From positions 8,118,149 through 8,182,148 of the forward strand of contig NC_052027.1 in NCBI RefSeq assembly GCF_015832195.1: a DNA stretch of 64,000 bases. Direction: 5' to 3'. Positions 41,425 to 53,805 of the stretch are shown in pieces (within the stretch, counting starts at the first letter, position 1; the number at the start of each line of letters is the position of its first letter). The translations under genes and the position numbers were made by a program. The stretch is from Motacilla alba alba (taxonomy: Eukaryota; Chordata; Aves; Passeriformes; Motacillidae). Below the pieces are notes generated by a model, which did no database searches, was not told the DNA's origin, and saw only the letters and a program-made list of their open reading frames with translations.

Positions 41425-43607
41425 CAGTGAGAGAACAGTCCCCATTCTTCTATGCTGGCAGAATTATGTTGGTGCCAGTTTGTGTAGAAAGATTTTGTCG
41501 TCCTGAAATTCACTACTTCACAATCGAGCCGTTCCTCTCTCTGCCTTCCAGCGTCTCTCCAGCAGAGGTTACTGGGTTTCAGGAGCTGCCTGGTCAAATC
41601 AGGCTGCCTGGAGCAGTCCTTGCCCTGAGAGTAGAAGGGTTTGCTCTTGTTGTGTGGTGTGAGTTTTTCTCAATTACAGGGATTTTCTTTTCTTAAGATG
41701 GTGATTTTTCTATCTGTGAGGGTTGAGGTTTCCTGTGGATGTTACATAAACTTGATACAAAATTAAGCTTTGAAACTTAATATTTCTGTGCTTTTACTTT
41801 CCATACCTTCAAAAGAAAGAATGATTTTTTTTTTGGCCAGAAAATCACAGAGACTCTCATGTGCATTCCCTTGAATCACTTACTCTCAACCTTCTTCCTG
41901 AAATTAATCCTGTCCTCATCCCCAAGAAATAAAAATCAAAATAAGTATTGAAGATAGAATTTTTTTAAACTTGAGATTGTATTTACTCCCATACAGCTGT
42001 GTTTCTCCACATTTGTTTTTTTATTTAGTGTTGAGTGCCTCTAAGGTTTTGTGGACCTCGGTGTAAGACTTCTTGTTGATCAGTAGTTTTGAAAATATAA
42101 TCTTTTCCTTAAGTAGGCATTAGACATGTATATTATACTAACATATACTTAAATAACTAAGTAATTTTAATCTTTTCAGTACCAATAATCAGCTATGAAG
42201 CATATTAGAGACCTGTCACAACAATAAAAGCCTTTTTTGGTTTTTTTTTCTCCTACTTGTTTAGTAACAATAATTTTTAATTCTCACCTGCTGTGCTGCA
42301 CTAATTTAATATTGCTGAATTGTGGTTGATTGAAACTGTAAACTTTAGCAGAGAATTTAGTGCTTTAATATTATTAATGAATTCAGTATTGGATTTTCTA
42401 AGCACTCACCGAATGAAAGAAGCAATAAATTAGGAGCTGTTTAGTTTAGTTCTTCAGCACTGGCTTTGCAGGGGGTTCACTGGAGGTGATTTTATGGAAA
42501 AAGCTTCTGAGCAGCTAAGGTAGATTTTCTCCCTTTCTTCTTTCCCCTTTTCCTTAGACAAGCTGAATTATTTAGGGTGTTGGTCAAAGAGGGCAGGATG
42601 ATAGCAGTGGCTGTTCCTTAGGAAAGTAAAAGAATTTGAGAAGCTGTAAAAGCTGCTGGAACCACTGTTAATTCAGGATGTGAGTTATCATGGTCCTCTT
42701 ACTACCTCAATGTCCTCATCTTGGTTGCCCAGGGAAAGTTGGGCATTTTCAGTCATGCCTGGGTGTCAGTAATGGTTGTGATAGGAAAGACTTTGAAATT
42801 TTTTTCACAATATTTATAGGGTTGATCCATCTAGTATTTAATGGATATTTGCCTGTTTAGTAAGTTTTTAAGTGTGACAACAGCAGTAAAAAAAATAGTG
42901 CACTTGGTTTTGTGAGAACCTGCATCCTGTCAAAGTGATAACCTCATCTGATTTCTAAATTCCCATGATCCATAGAAGAATTTATATTTATATTTATTTA
43001 ATTGTATATTAATTTATATAAGTGGGCCCCAGCACTTTTGTTTATAATCATACTAGGTAAAATACTTCCTTAGGTATTCACAGCACAAAACAGACATAGT
43101 GCTTGGTGGCACTTGCACACAGCACTAATGCTGTCATCTCAGGGCATTCTCAGACTTTTCTAACGCGTTGTGTGATGTGTGATTGTCACCAGCTTCTCCT
43201 CACAGCTGACTGGGTAACAGGATTGTAGATACTTTGGGTAAGGTAGGTCTTGAAAGTTCAAGAGCAAAAGTTGGCTGATTCATGTGTGATGAGTAATCCT
43301 CTAGAATTGGTCATCACAAGTAAAGGTGACAGGTGCCTCTTACTAATTCACAGTCTGTAGTATATTTGCAAAATGAAGCTTATTAAATTTTAGCTTATCA
43401 TTTGGGTGACAGGGAAATTAATGTAAAAATATTAATTTTTTCACCTGCAATAAACCTGTAACTAATTAGCAAATTTATGACTTGCCTCATGTGGTTTTCA
43501 TGGTGTTTTGAGGTCTGAGAGTTCCTTTGTCATGTGTCCAGTCCTTGCTTTGGCAGAGATGAGCACGGAGGTCATTGTGCCATGTGTTACACACTGGCCT
43601 GGATTTG

Positions 43608-43641
43608 CTTAGTCCAGAAAATTACTTAGTCCAGAAAATTT
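43608..43641. repeat. Two-copy 17-bp tandem repeat
   Basis: CTTAGTCCAGAAAATT occurs at 43608 and 43625. The perfect match indicates a recent slippage duplication. Confidence 0.8.
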
Positions 43642-46600
43642 ATGCAAATATGCAGGTGCTGACATTCCACACACTCTTGAGAACTTTATTTATTTTCTTT
43701 AATGATGTTTTTAATCAGAGAAAAAGATTAATCTGTATTAGCCTGAGGGCAGACTCAGTGAAAATGACACGACCAAACTGGGTCACTCGCTTGTTTTAAC
43801 TCCTTCATGGTTTATTTATGCAGAAACCCTTGGGTGTTCTTGCACAGGCTGAGGCCCCACTTGCACCCAGGATGCCCCACTTGTGAGATGAGGAACATCA
43901 GCTCTGCAGCCCTGGGCAGCTGCACACAAAGCTGGGTGTGCTGAGCAGGGCTTTCCTTGCCCCCAGGCAGGAGCTGCCCTCACCCACAGCATCTCCTGGC
44001 TGACACTTGTATCACCTAGTGGCACTTGTATCATTCTGCTCTTGGCTAAGACATGTTCACTTCTTGGCTCATTTTTTTTCCCTTTTCTTGTAATACTCAA
44101 AAACCAAACAAATAACCACTTGCTAGTTTATTCTCTTACCTTACACTTACCCTTTTTTCCTGCATTGTCCTTTAGCTTAAAGGTTCTTGCCTCCTTTAGT
44201 CATTTCCTATCCCATCTCCATCCCTTATGGCAGAGATATTACAAGAGCTGAGATTTCTTTTCAGCTCCTATTCTGCTACACCGAACAAATCTGAGTTTTC
44301 CAATAATGAGATAGATTGAATAAACACTTAAGAATTTGGCAATAAATTAAAAAATGAGCATTGGTGTTCTCTAGCCCAGTTAAGATTATCTTGTGTATAT
44401 CTTGGTAAGTCACTTAGATTTACTTAAGTACAATGTAAAATGCTATAACCTCTTCCCTTACTGCTTCCCTAAAAAAATAGATAGAACATTTCTTATTTAA
44501 TTAAGCAGAAGTTTTGGCTAAGATAAAAATGGCAACACAACTTTCCAGGCTGTGGAAGCCTTTTAGGATTCTACACTAGTTTAAGAAGCTGGTCATAGAA
44601 GATAACTTGGGGTCAAACTACTTTGTTTTTCCCTTGGTTTTGGTTGAGTTCTTAGAATTTTTTTTTGTCTCTCAGAAGAAAGTAAATGGTAAGGCTCCCA
44701 GATATCTCAGATATGATCCAAACTATCCATAGCAAGAATACACAGACATCCTATTAACTGCTGTGGCTTATCATGGTGTTCAGAGAGTGCTCACCTGCCC
44801 AAGGAGTGCTAAGTACTGTGTAAGGCTACAAGATTCAGGGGTGCTGGAGAAAGGTTTTGGTTTCTTTATTTTTTTTAAGACAGAATGAGACTAAGGAATA
44901 TGATAGGTGTCTTTGAAACCTGACAATATTTTAACAGGCTAGAACTAAAGCCTGTTTAAGCTTCCCCTTTTGCTTTTGCATAAATCTGACAATTTTTGAG
45001 CTTAGCACCTTTTCCAATCTAGGTCTCATTATAGAACTGCTGAAAGAGAGCTTTGTAATAGGAATTGATTGCAACTTGAGCTCGAGAGCAGTTACTTCCT
45101 TTCCATAATGTTCTTTTCTCCCCCCTTCAGTTTACTCTTTATTAAATCATTCTCTCATGCTGCCTGTTTGACACAGGCACAGTTGTGTTGCTGCTGGCCC
45201 ATAACAAAACATTTGTGGCACAGGTGGTTTGGGGAGAACGGGAGCTCCTCTCGGGCCATCAGCTGCTCAGTGCTTTGATGTCTGGAAGACAGCTTTCTTA
45301 ATTTCATTAGATAGAAGGTGGTCCAGAAAATTAGATGTGCTGACGATTCTAAGCAGCTAGTTATAGGCTGGTTATCAGTTAGTCCTTGTAGTTTCCTGAC
45401 AGCAAATTTTTTAAAACTTAAACATTCAGAAAAATAATGAAAATCAGGTAGAGCATTTAATATGTAATGAGATGAGGGCAGCTTTTATGCTAATATTCTG
45501 GATTTCTTTTCCCTCTAGTTAGGCTAAATTTTGTCCAAAAATCATCACCATCACTGTCCCTTTTTAGAGAGAAGAGGAATATAATAAAAACTAAGTGGAT
45601 TTTATGCTTTTGTGCTTTGTCTTTCTCCAAAATTTTTCTGATATAACTCTGCTTTGGTTGCATTTGTCCAGCATGATTTCAGTATTGGCCTTTTTTACCT
45701 TTATGCTTCAACAAGCCTATTTTCCCCTTGTTTCTGTTTTCTGCTTTTCTGCTAATAGCTGTTCCAGTAAATGGGTATCATGCTCCAGAACCTTCACTCA
45801 TGTTTCTTTGGCTGAATTTACTGTAAGGCAAACTTATGATTCCCCAGCTGTCACAGCAGCATAGTCCTTACAACCTTTGTCTGATGTAGTGGAAATGCTT
45901 TAATTTCACCATGGAAGCCTGTGAGAATGAGGATGTTCTTTGATTCTGCAATAGTATGGGGAGTCTTTTTTGATTGTAATTTTTTGGTTGTTGCTGTTGT
46001 TGGTTGTTTTTTTGGTCTTGTTTTTGTTTTTGTTTTCTTTAATACACAGTAGGAGGTGGCAATGTCTATAGTTTTCTGCCTTTAGTCTAAGGAACTGTTA
46101 CTCATACTTATCTCTATTGTGCTTTATATACTGAACTTCTTCATTCCCTGTGTTCAGGCACATTGCCTTTAGCACAGCATACTGACCAAAGGTTTGAGAG
46201 CCCTTGACTCAAAACTAGTTGTCCCTTTTGCTATGTGCAGTAAGTTGCATGAACAGCAGTCTCTAAGCTTCACACCCTGCTTTCTTTATGGTGCACTATA
46301 TTTGTAAACATGTTTCTTAACTTACTTCAAAACATGTTTGTTCTGCCTCATTTATTTGCAGATAACTTACTGTCTCTTGGATCTTTAGCTTCTTGTTCTA
46401 ATGATTGCTTTGAAATATTATTTTAATGAACCCATGTAACACATCATTGTATTCTTTTTTTTGTGGTTGGACTGCTAATGATACCCATCCATTAAGTAAA
46501 TGGTTTTGTAAGCAATACAAATGTAATAAATAAAGTTAGTCGGCTCTTTTTTACCACTTCTGTGCTGATAGGCATACCACATGCTGGGGAGGTAATGTTT

Positions 46601-46709
46601 CATGACCAGAATATTTCAGGCTCTAGGCAGCCTGCGAATTTTTGTGTTTAGGTTCAGCCAAAGAGCTCCAGAGAACTTCCTGAGCTATGATTTATGTATG
46701 CAACAGTTT

Positions 46710-47670
46710 ATAATTTTGAATCTGGTTGTAATGTCCCTTGGGAAGTGATCCTGAAGGGCAGAGAAGTCCAGGAAGGTTAGAAATTGTTAAAGAAGGAAAT
46801 CTTGGATGCACAGGATCAGGCTGTTCCCATGTGCTGGAAGAGGAGCCGACAGGGAATGAGACCAGCCTGGCTGAACTGAGAGCTTTGGCTGGAACTCAGG
46901 AGAAAAAAAAAAAAAAAAAAAGAGAGTTTATAAATGTTGGGAAAAGGAATAAACAATGCAGGAGGTATACAAGGGTGTCATGAGTTTATACAGGGAGAAA
47001 ATTTAAAGGGTCAAAGCCCAACTGGAACTTAATTTGGTTACTGCCTTAAAAGGCAATAAAAATATTTCTGTGAATATGTTAGCAACTAAAGGAGGCTCTG
47101 GGAGAATCTCCATCCTTTATTGCATGGGAGGGAAAACATCATCACAAAGTATGAGGAAAAGGCTGAGCTACTTCTTTGTTGCAGTCTTTAAGGGTGACAG
47201 CAATTGTTCTGTGGGTACCCAGCCCCCAGAGCTGGAAGGCTGGAATGGAGAGTAGAATGAAGCCCCCGTAACCCAAGGTCAGTGACCTGCTCCATGCCAC
47301 CACTTGGACACACACCGCTCTGTGGGGTTGGATGGGATCCACCCGAAGGCACTGAGGGACCTGCTGGAAGTGCTGACTGAGCCACTTTCCATCAGTTACC
47401 AGCAGTCCAGGCTAACTGGGGAGGTCCCAATCAACTGGAAGCTGGCAAACATCACACCCATCTACAAGAAGGGCTGGAAGGAGGATCCAGGGAATTGTCA
47501 ACCTGATCTTGATGCTGGGAAAAGTCATGGAGCAGGTCATCTTGAGTGCCATCAAGTGCCATATGCAGGACAATTAAGGATCAGGCCCAGCCAGGGTGGG
47601 TTTAGGAAAGGCAGGAACTGCTTGACCCACTACTGAGTGCTGTGGATGTGTCTACCTAGACTTTTGTGAC
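46710..47670 (+). mobile_element. CR1 LINE fragment, decayed ORF2 (linker and N-terminal reverse transcriptase)
   Basis: Plus-strand translation gives the order expected of avian CR1 ORF2: NVPWEVILKGREVQEG and LLKKEILDAQDQAVP (about 46730-46820), then KRVYKCWEKE and KAQLELNL (46920-47035), then GTQPPELEGWNGE (about 47213-47251), LDTHRSVGLDGIHPKALRDL (from 47304), GEVPINWKLANITPIYKKG, KEDPGN and GFRKGRNCLT (to about 47628). A last scrap resembling AVDVVYLDF lies near 47638-47667. The copy is dead. Stop codons interrupt it (for example 47004 and 47253), small indels shift the frame, and the catalytic YADD-containing palm, the thumb and the 3' end are missing, as is the upstream endonuclease. 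The recognition rests on my knowledge of CR1, not on a search. Confidence 0.92.
46903..46921. repeat. A19 run inside the CR1 fragment
   Basis: A 19-base A homopolymer sits where the CR1 protein has a lysine/arginine-rich stretch. The reading frame before it (position modulo 3 equal to 2) differs from the frame after it (modulo 3 equal to 0), so the run has expanded by a non-multiple of three. Confidence 0.9.
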
Positions 47671-48492
47671 TACACTACTGATTCATGGCTATAAATAACA
47701 TCATTTCTTTAACCAGAAAGGGTTAACATTATGACAAGCTATCTCTTAGTTTTACTATTTCTAACATGAGCACTTACAGTGATAACTCAAGGTGGATAGC
47801 AGGGGTTAATGATTAGAATAAAGCCGTGGCTCCTGCCATCCTAAATGAGGAATTTTCTAAATGAAAAGAGGTGTTTCCTTTGAGTTCTTGAGAGATCAAT
47901 AACAAATGTCACTGTAAAACTTCTAGGGATGTGCCAAGAGCATAAAAAAATCAAGCTGCTTATAAGTTATAAATGAGACCTTTGCTTGAACTACTAGAGA
48001 TGATTCCCTAATGAGATTCACATAGCTTGATTTATTTTTTAATATATTTTAATTCTCTAAGGATATCAAAAATCTGTAAATTACAGCTCTGGAATGTAAT
48101 CAGACTTAGTCATGAGAAGGCAAGGTTTAACCACGCATATGGAAATGACATAATATTTTACCAGGTAATTATAAATGAAAAATTTAGGTTGAAAGGATGG
48201 GTCAGAAGTTCTTTTTGAAATGTTATTAATTCACTGAAGAAATGAGAGTTACTATAAAAATTATTGTTTTATCTCTTTTGGAGAAAATAGTGCCTTTGCA
48301 CTACTTCCAGTGATTTAGTAAGATTTAATCCAGATGGCACAGCAAGTGTTCACTTCCCCTAGAATTTTGAAGCCTGCCCCCAAAGATGAAAATTGACTTA
48401 TTAATGTTTTATGAGGTCTTCTACAATCACTACTAATTTTGGAGCAGGTGGAGGGCAAGCATTGTCAGCAAGAATGCTTCTACTGCCCCTCC

Positions 48493-48528
48493 TTTTTTTT
48501 TTCTTCTTTTTTTTCCTTTTTTTTTTTT
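48493..48528. repeat. T-rich low-complexity tract
   Basis: T10, T8 and T12 runs separated by C-containing interruptions. A polypyrimidine tract with no associated element. Confidence 0.85.
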
Positions 48529-50788
48529 GAATAGCATTTTAACATGATTGCCTCAGGCATTCATTCAGGGAAAGCATAGGGGTGATGGAAAATGGCAATT
48601 TTCATGTATTCCACACATTAGGATGATTTGGGAAAATTATCCCATTTTCTAAATGTCTTACCATCATGAATTGCACAGAAGATTAGAGTTTGCTTTGATT
48701 GAATGGCATTTTTCTTAGGTTTTGACTGTTCTGAACTCTAGTGTCTTCTTGACTGGGAATTGAAATACAGGGCAGGCTGCAAATTCTGGGTTAAAGTTTT
48801 TGACTAGTGGAATTTTAATTTTTTTCAAACATCCTTCTACAATGCACTTAAGAAAGGCAATACAAATTCAGGTGGCATTTCAGGTTGATGCAAATTAGAT
48901 TGAAATGTTATCCCAAAACTTCTGCATTTTGGTGAAGAGAGAAATTAAGGTGAAGTTAAAACAGAGTTGATAATTTTCTTGTGTACTGCATGGAGATGTT
49001 AGGTCCTGGGCATATCCTGAAAGAAGAAATCATTCAGGATCTTATCTATGATACAGAGATACAGATTAAGCACACAATGCAGAAGTTTTGGGTTGGTTAG
49101 GAGATGCTTGCTCTCTGAATTGACTCTTCTGAACCTCTGAATCCCTAAGTTGTTTTTTTTTTTGCAATCCATGAAACTCAGATTTTTATTTATTTATGTC
49201 TAAATACAATACATCCTACAGTTTCAAAGATGCTATCCCAGGAGATGCATTAATAATGGAGAGGTGTCCTACTCTCCAGACATAGGATTCAAACATCTCA
49301 GGAAGAAAAATAAAGCCTTGAAACTATTGGAAAATACTAAGATCTTTTTGCTTTGAGTCTTAGAATGACCATATTTTTCTGATTCTGTTCAAAGCTGCTA
49401 ACTTAGAATTGCCATCAGTATAGGGGTGTGTGCAGAGAAATTTGGTGTTTGCTGATAAACTGGAATGTATGGTTAAAAGACAAAAAATACACTAATACAC
49501 TTCATTGAGGACCTTTCCTAAATGACAATTAATTACTCTTTCAAGGTTTTTGGCTTTTTTCCCCCCAGAGAAATGCTGAACTGCTTAACAGTAATTTGGA
49601 GTTGGCAGACCATGGACACTTTCCTGTCTGCCCTCCTTCTGCTGGCCAGCTTTTGTTGGAACATTGCAGGTTTCCTATTTGGAAGTGAAGTGGGAAATGT
49701 TGTCCTTTAAATTTTAGCTGTCGTGTCGAATTAGGTCAGAGTTTACAGCGTGCCATGGCACAAAGTGATGCAGTGTGTTATGAACAGAGCCTGCTAAATG
49801 TGTGTGCCTTCTGCTGCCAGTTGTACATTATTTGAGAATGAACTGACTTTCTGCTTATAAATCTTCATTGGATTCATAGCTCTCCTGAAAAGATGAATAG
49901 TGGGAATTACTGGGTCCTGCAATGTTGCAAATCACTTGTGTTGTTTGACTGTTCTGTTGAAAAATCTATTGCAGTCAACAGCTCCAGTTTTCTGGAAGGT
50001 GGAGGTCTGTGCAGAGCACTGAATCACTTAATAAAATAATTTCTGTGCAGGAGAGTTAAGCATAACACAATTTGAAGCCCCAGAGATTTTACAGGTGGCT
50101 TTACTGATTTACTGATCTACAGAAATGATTGAATTGCTCTCAAAAAGGTGAAGAAAAGGTAGGCTTTGTTCTTTCATGTAAGCAGAAGATTGTGAAGGAG
50201 AACTCCACCCATTAGAAAAGTGGAGCTCTTCTGTTACCAGTCCATTAAAACAATCTGTTAAACATGCTGGCAAGAGAAATCCATGATATTGCCCTTTTTA
50301 GGCTGCTGGTTCTGTGACTGGAAAAGTCATTCCCTGTGTCAAACTTCAACAAAGGAATTTATGAGTGGAAAAAAAAATTAAAAATAGATCCTGCTCCACC
50401 TTCCCTTAAGGATTCAGAAGATGAGAAAAATGCATTGATGTGCATTTAGAACTATTTTGGCCACACTCTCCCCTACCTTGGATATGAATTGAAGGGTGAA
50501 ACCCATATCCAGAAAAAGAACCAAAGGCAATCATGTACCTCAGGCACAATGTCCTGGTGGAGGTCTTATGTCAGATATGGAAAATCAGTCCAGTATTGGA
50601 CTGTACTAGCTGGGATTTATTTTTGTTTGCCATACATGGTGTCAGGTGTGATATTGTCACCCGTGTTTCCTGCCACCACTGGCTGATCAGGAATTGCTCA
50701 ATGCAGGAGACAACAACTCGACACAGGGATGCAGAGGAGTGCCAAGGCCAGTGGAAGAGCCTTGGAAATAGAAAAGCCAAATGGCTTT

Positions 50789-50826
50789 TATGAGCCATAT
50801 TCCTCACAAGCCAGAGTTATTGCTTA
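50789..50826 (+). repeat. Short repeat shared with 53381-53420, copy 1
   Basis: Starting at TTATGAGCCAT, about 33 of 35 positions match 53381-53415, after which a one-base gap and GC(C)TTA follow. Flanks on both sides do not match. A match this good is very unlikely by chance in 64 kb, so the two are probably pieces of one dispersed element or a small templated insertion. The strand given is arbitrary. Confidence 0.65.
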
Positions 50827-51452
50827 ACCTGATTCCTGGGGTTTGTGGTGTGCTCAAAACAGGGAGTGTGTAACAACAGGTGTCATAAAAAACGTTCTGA
50901 ATGAGAGGTTGCACTTCAGCGTTCCTGGCCTGCCGTGGGACAATGACCCAGCCACACTCCTTATCTTGTGTCAGGAAAAACAGTGCAAAGCTCTGGATTA
51001 AGCTCCTTGAGGTGCCAGTGAAAACTGAGAGCTTGTCTGCTTGTTTGTCATGGTAGTTTAGATAAATTTGAAAGATAGCATGACAGGATTCAGAATAAGA
51101 GCAGATAAAGAAGTTCTGGCTAACAGCCTGTCTATCACTTAATACTCTGATAAACCAGCAGCACTGACTTTCACGGCTGTAGGTGAGGCTGCTGAGTGCA
51201 TAATGGCTGCTGTGTTTATTTGGCAACAAGAAGCACTTTGCTCTCCTTTAGCATGCCACCTGCTGCTAAAGGCTTTGCTGTCTCTGTCTTTAATATGTCG
51301 ATGGCAATTCTATACCTCAAAAAGGTTATTATTACTGTTAAAGAGAAATGGAAATGTGTGTATATGAACCAGAAAAGCCTGTGTGTGCATACACACATTG
51401 TAGATGTTTATTATTCTGCACCGTGGACTAAGAAACTGTATAATACACTGCC

Positions 51453-51467
51453 TTTTTTTTTTTTTTT
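51453..51467. repeat. Poly-T tract (T15)
   Basis: A simple homopolymer. Confidence 0.9.
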
Positions 51468-52731
51468 CCAATTTGGACTTAGTTTCTCTGCATCTCTCTT
51501 TAAAATGGGATGTTAAAAAAACTAAAAAACTAACCATGGAAATGTATATTGTTATTTATATAATGATGAAATGTAATGGTCCAAACCAAGTATTTGAATT
51601 TAATCACATTTAAATATCTGGAAAGAGATTATCTCCTGCTCTAAAAATCATCCCATCAGAAAGTGCAAAGTCCATGAATGACTATGAGAGCAAAAGACCT
51701 GAGATCTAAAGGGTCAGCAGATTTGGTCAAGGTTAAAGATCAGCCTCAAGACCTTCATGGCTTAAGTGAAAAGAAAATTATTCTCCCCATAATAGTGAAT
51801 TTCTTTGATTTGCATGCAAATCAGGAGAACTAGAAGGGACATTTGGTTGAACTTGATTCATTTGGCTAAGATATGCTTGGTTCCCTGTTGCTGTTTCCAT
51901 TGAATTTTCAGCTGCTTCCACAGAGTGAAGAGGCTCCAGGGCAGTCCTCAGAGCTCCCCTCTGCCAGGAAACCACTGACTGCTGGGCTGTTCCCTGACAA
52001 CAACCACGAGTTTCCTTTGGCAGCTTTGTGATTTTAGCCTTTAGCACCTCCTGTGTGCAGGTGATACTGGTATTAGATGTGTTTTCTCTGTATGTGCAAA
52101 ATGTGTGGCAGGGGCTTGAACAACATTGCTCAGCACATTCACCACAAACAATTCCCTGGAGCTGTCCTTTGACAAGACCTGACAGGTAGGGAGGATCAAC
52201 AGGCTGGGAAGATAACAGCAGGTCAGCTTAGCCTGCTATGGGCTGATCTCCATTTTTTTTCTTGGCCAAACAGAGATGGCTTAAGATTCCCAGCATTTCT
52301 CCCTCTGACACTTCCAAGGAGACTCACTCCATTTTGTAATTTTATATACTAATATGTTATTTAATAGATTCACTGATGAGCAAGTAAATAATTCAGTGTT
52401 GTGTTGTGTTTGTGGAACCACAGCTGCTTAAGAGGGATGTTTCTAAGTCCAGTAAGTCAAAACCAAAAGATTTTGAAATAATAGCCATGCTTGAACTGAA
52501 ATTAAAATATTTGCATGTTGAGTCACCCCAAGGAGCATAATCCACCTGTCTAGATCATGCTTGCTGTGACTGATTGACAGTGCACTGCTCTGCCTTTTTT
52601 CTTTTTTCAATTAGGAGAAAGTCCACTAACCACAAGGAAGTCCCTGTTCTTAGACATCCCAGAGTAGCAATTTGATGAAGTTAAGAACAATAATGAATAA
52701 TAAAGAGATGAGAATATAGAATATCTCCCCT

Positions 52732-52760
52732 CCCCCCCCCCCCCCCCCCCCCCCCCCCCC
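52732..52760. repeat. Poly-C homopolymer (C29)
   Basis: An uninterrupted run of 29 C preceded by CTCCCCT. The complementary strand is G29, able in principle to form G-quadruplexes, and the C strand i-motifs. Its exact length may be unreliable, since such runs are hard to sequence. Confidence 0.9.
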
Positions 52761-53380
52761 ATCTGAGGTAATTTACCAGGTGGATGAAAGCAAAGATCTC
52801 AAGGCCTTTCTGGGCATATCTTTCAGGCAGCACAATGCAGATAATTTCAGCTATTCATGTGATTTACTGCTCTTAAGAAACAAAGAATCATCCATTGCTG
52901 GGTTGGGTTCAGATAAGTGGTTTTTGTTGTGTTGGTTTTGTTTGTTGTTTTGGTTTGGTTTAAAAAAAAATAATTCTGATAGGATTTTTTTTCTTATTGT
53001 GAGCCCTAAAGACAGAAAAGAGTGTTATAAGGCTCTGGGAGAAATGGTGTGGAGTTTGGGAGGTTAGAGAATGCCGACAGAGCAGCAGACCTAGTAAGGC
53101 TTGAAATCTGCTTTTGAGTGCCTGACAGGCAGGTCACAAGTAATGTGTTCTCTCCAGTTAAAGGATAGGGACATTGGAACCCACTGGCTTTAGACACATC
53201 TTGATTCAATTTTCTGTCTAAATATGATGATTCAGTAGAGCATTTGCTTTAACATTTTTGCAAAGTTTATGCTGACTTAGATTTTCTGATTTTCTAGTGA
53301 GGTGTCAGATATGTAAGTGGATTACTTACTCTTCTTCCTGGCCCTAAGCAACTGCTTGTCAGTCAATGGGATCCAATCTG

Positions 53381-53420
53381 TTATGAGCCATTTTCCTCAC
53401 AAGCCTGAGTTATTTGCCTT
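53381..53420 (+). repeat. Short repeat shared with 50789-50826, copy 2
   Basis: See copy 1. Same orientation, about 2.6 kb downstream. The flanking sequence is unrelated to the flanks of copy 1. Confidence 0.65.
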
Positions 53421-53750
53421 ACATGTGCATGCAGTACCAAGCTGAACCTATGCTTTCTTTTTTTCCTACTTTATAACCTTTCTATATAGAGCATTTTATG
53501 CATGTTTTAACCCCAGAATTGGTGCCATAGTCTGAATCAGATACTTCAATGTAATTTTTAAGCTATTTCATTTATCACATTATGGGGTCACAGACCAGTT
53601 CAAAACATCCTAATTTCCAGAGGCTGTTGCCCTGGAGCCTTCATAGCTCACCACATCTAAAAGAGTGTACCCAAAAGAATGACTGTGTTTCCTTTTCATT
53701 TCCTCAGGATCTGAGATACAGAGATGATGTATGATTCTGAAATGAACACA

Positions 53751-53805
53751 AAAGAGGTGTTTAAGAGGTGTTAAGAGGTGTTTAACACAATTAGAGGTGT
53801 TTAAT
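53751..53805. repeat. Four-copy tandem of AGAGGTGTT(T)AA
   Basis: AGAGGTGTT recurs four times, at spacings of about 10-20 bases. The first three copies are nearly head to tail, and the fourth follows a short ACACAATT spacer. A local slippage expansion. Confidence 0.8.

Larger units (their letters stand above)
35906..46705. other. Gene-free stretch with candidate conserved blocks and GC-richer patches
   Basis: No gene is recognised. Patches of higher GC at about 36215-36500, 39800-40200 and 43820-44030 carry overlapping open frames in several phases, as GC-richer DNA does by chance. AT-rich, non-repetitive blocks at 36900-37150, 38600-39000 and 39190-39760 look like conserved non-coding elements; the last has TAATTA cores at 39202, 39574, 39660 and 39689. 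T runs occur at 38463-38475 and 41404-41424. TG/T-rich simple sequence lies at about 45980-46040. Confidence 0.65.
47671..52731. other. Gene-free stretch
   Basis: No gene is recognised. The block 47690-48200 is AT-rich, non-repetitive and conserved-element-like. T-rich runs lie at 48493-48528 and 51453-51467. The minus-strand frame 50804-51229 (141 codons) has no recognisable domain and overlaps a short repeat shared with 53381-53420. Confidence 0.65.

Noticed and set aside
44395..44450. MIR-like phrase (AAGTCACTTAGATTTACTT...)
   Set aside because: Only a short phrase resembles the MIR core and the flanks do not follow; too weak to call.
50804..51229. 141-codon minus-strand open frame
   Set aside because: No family resemblance or splice context; its end overlaps a dispersed short repeat.
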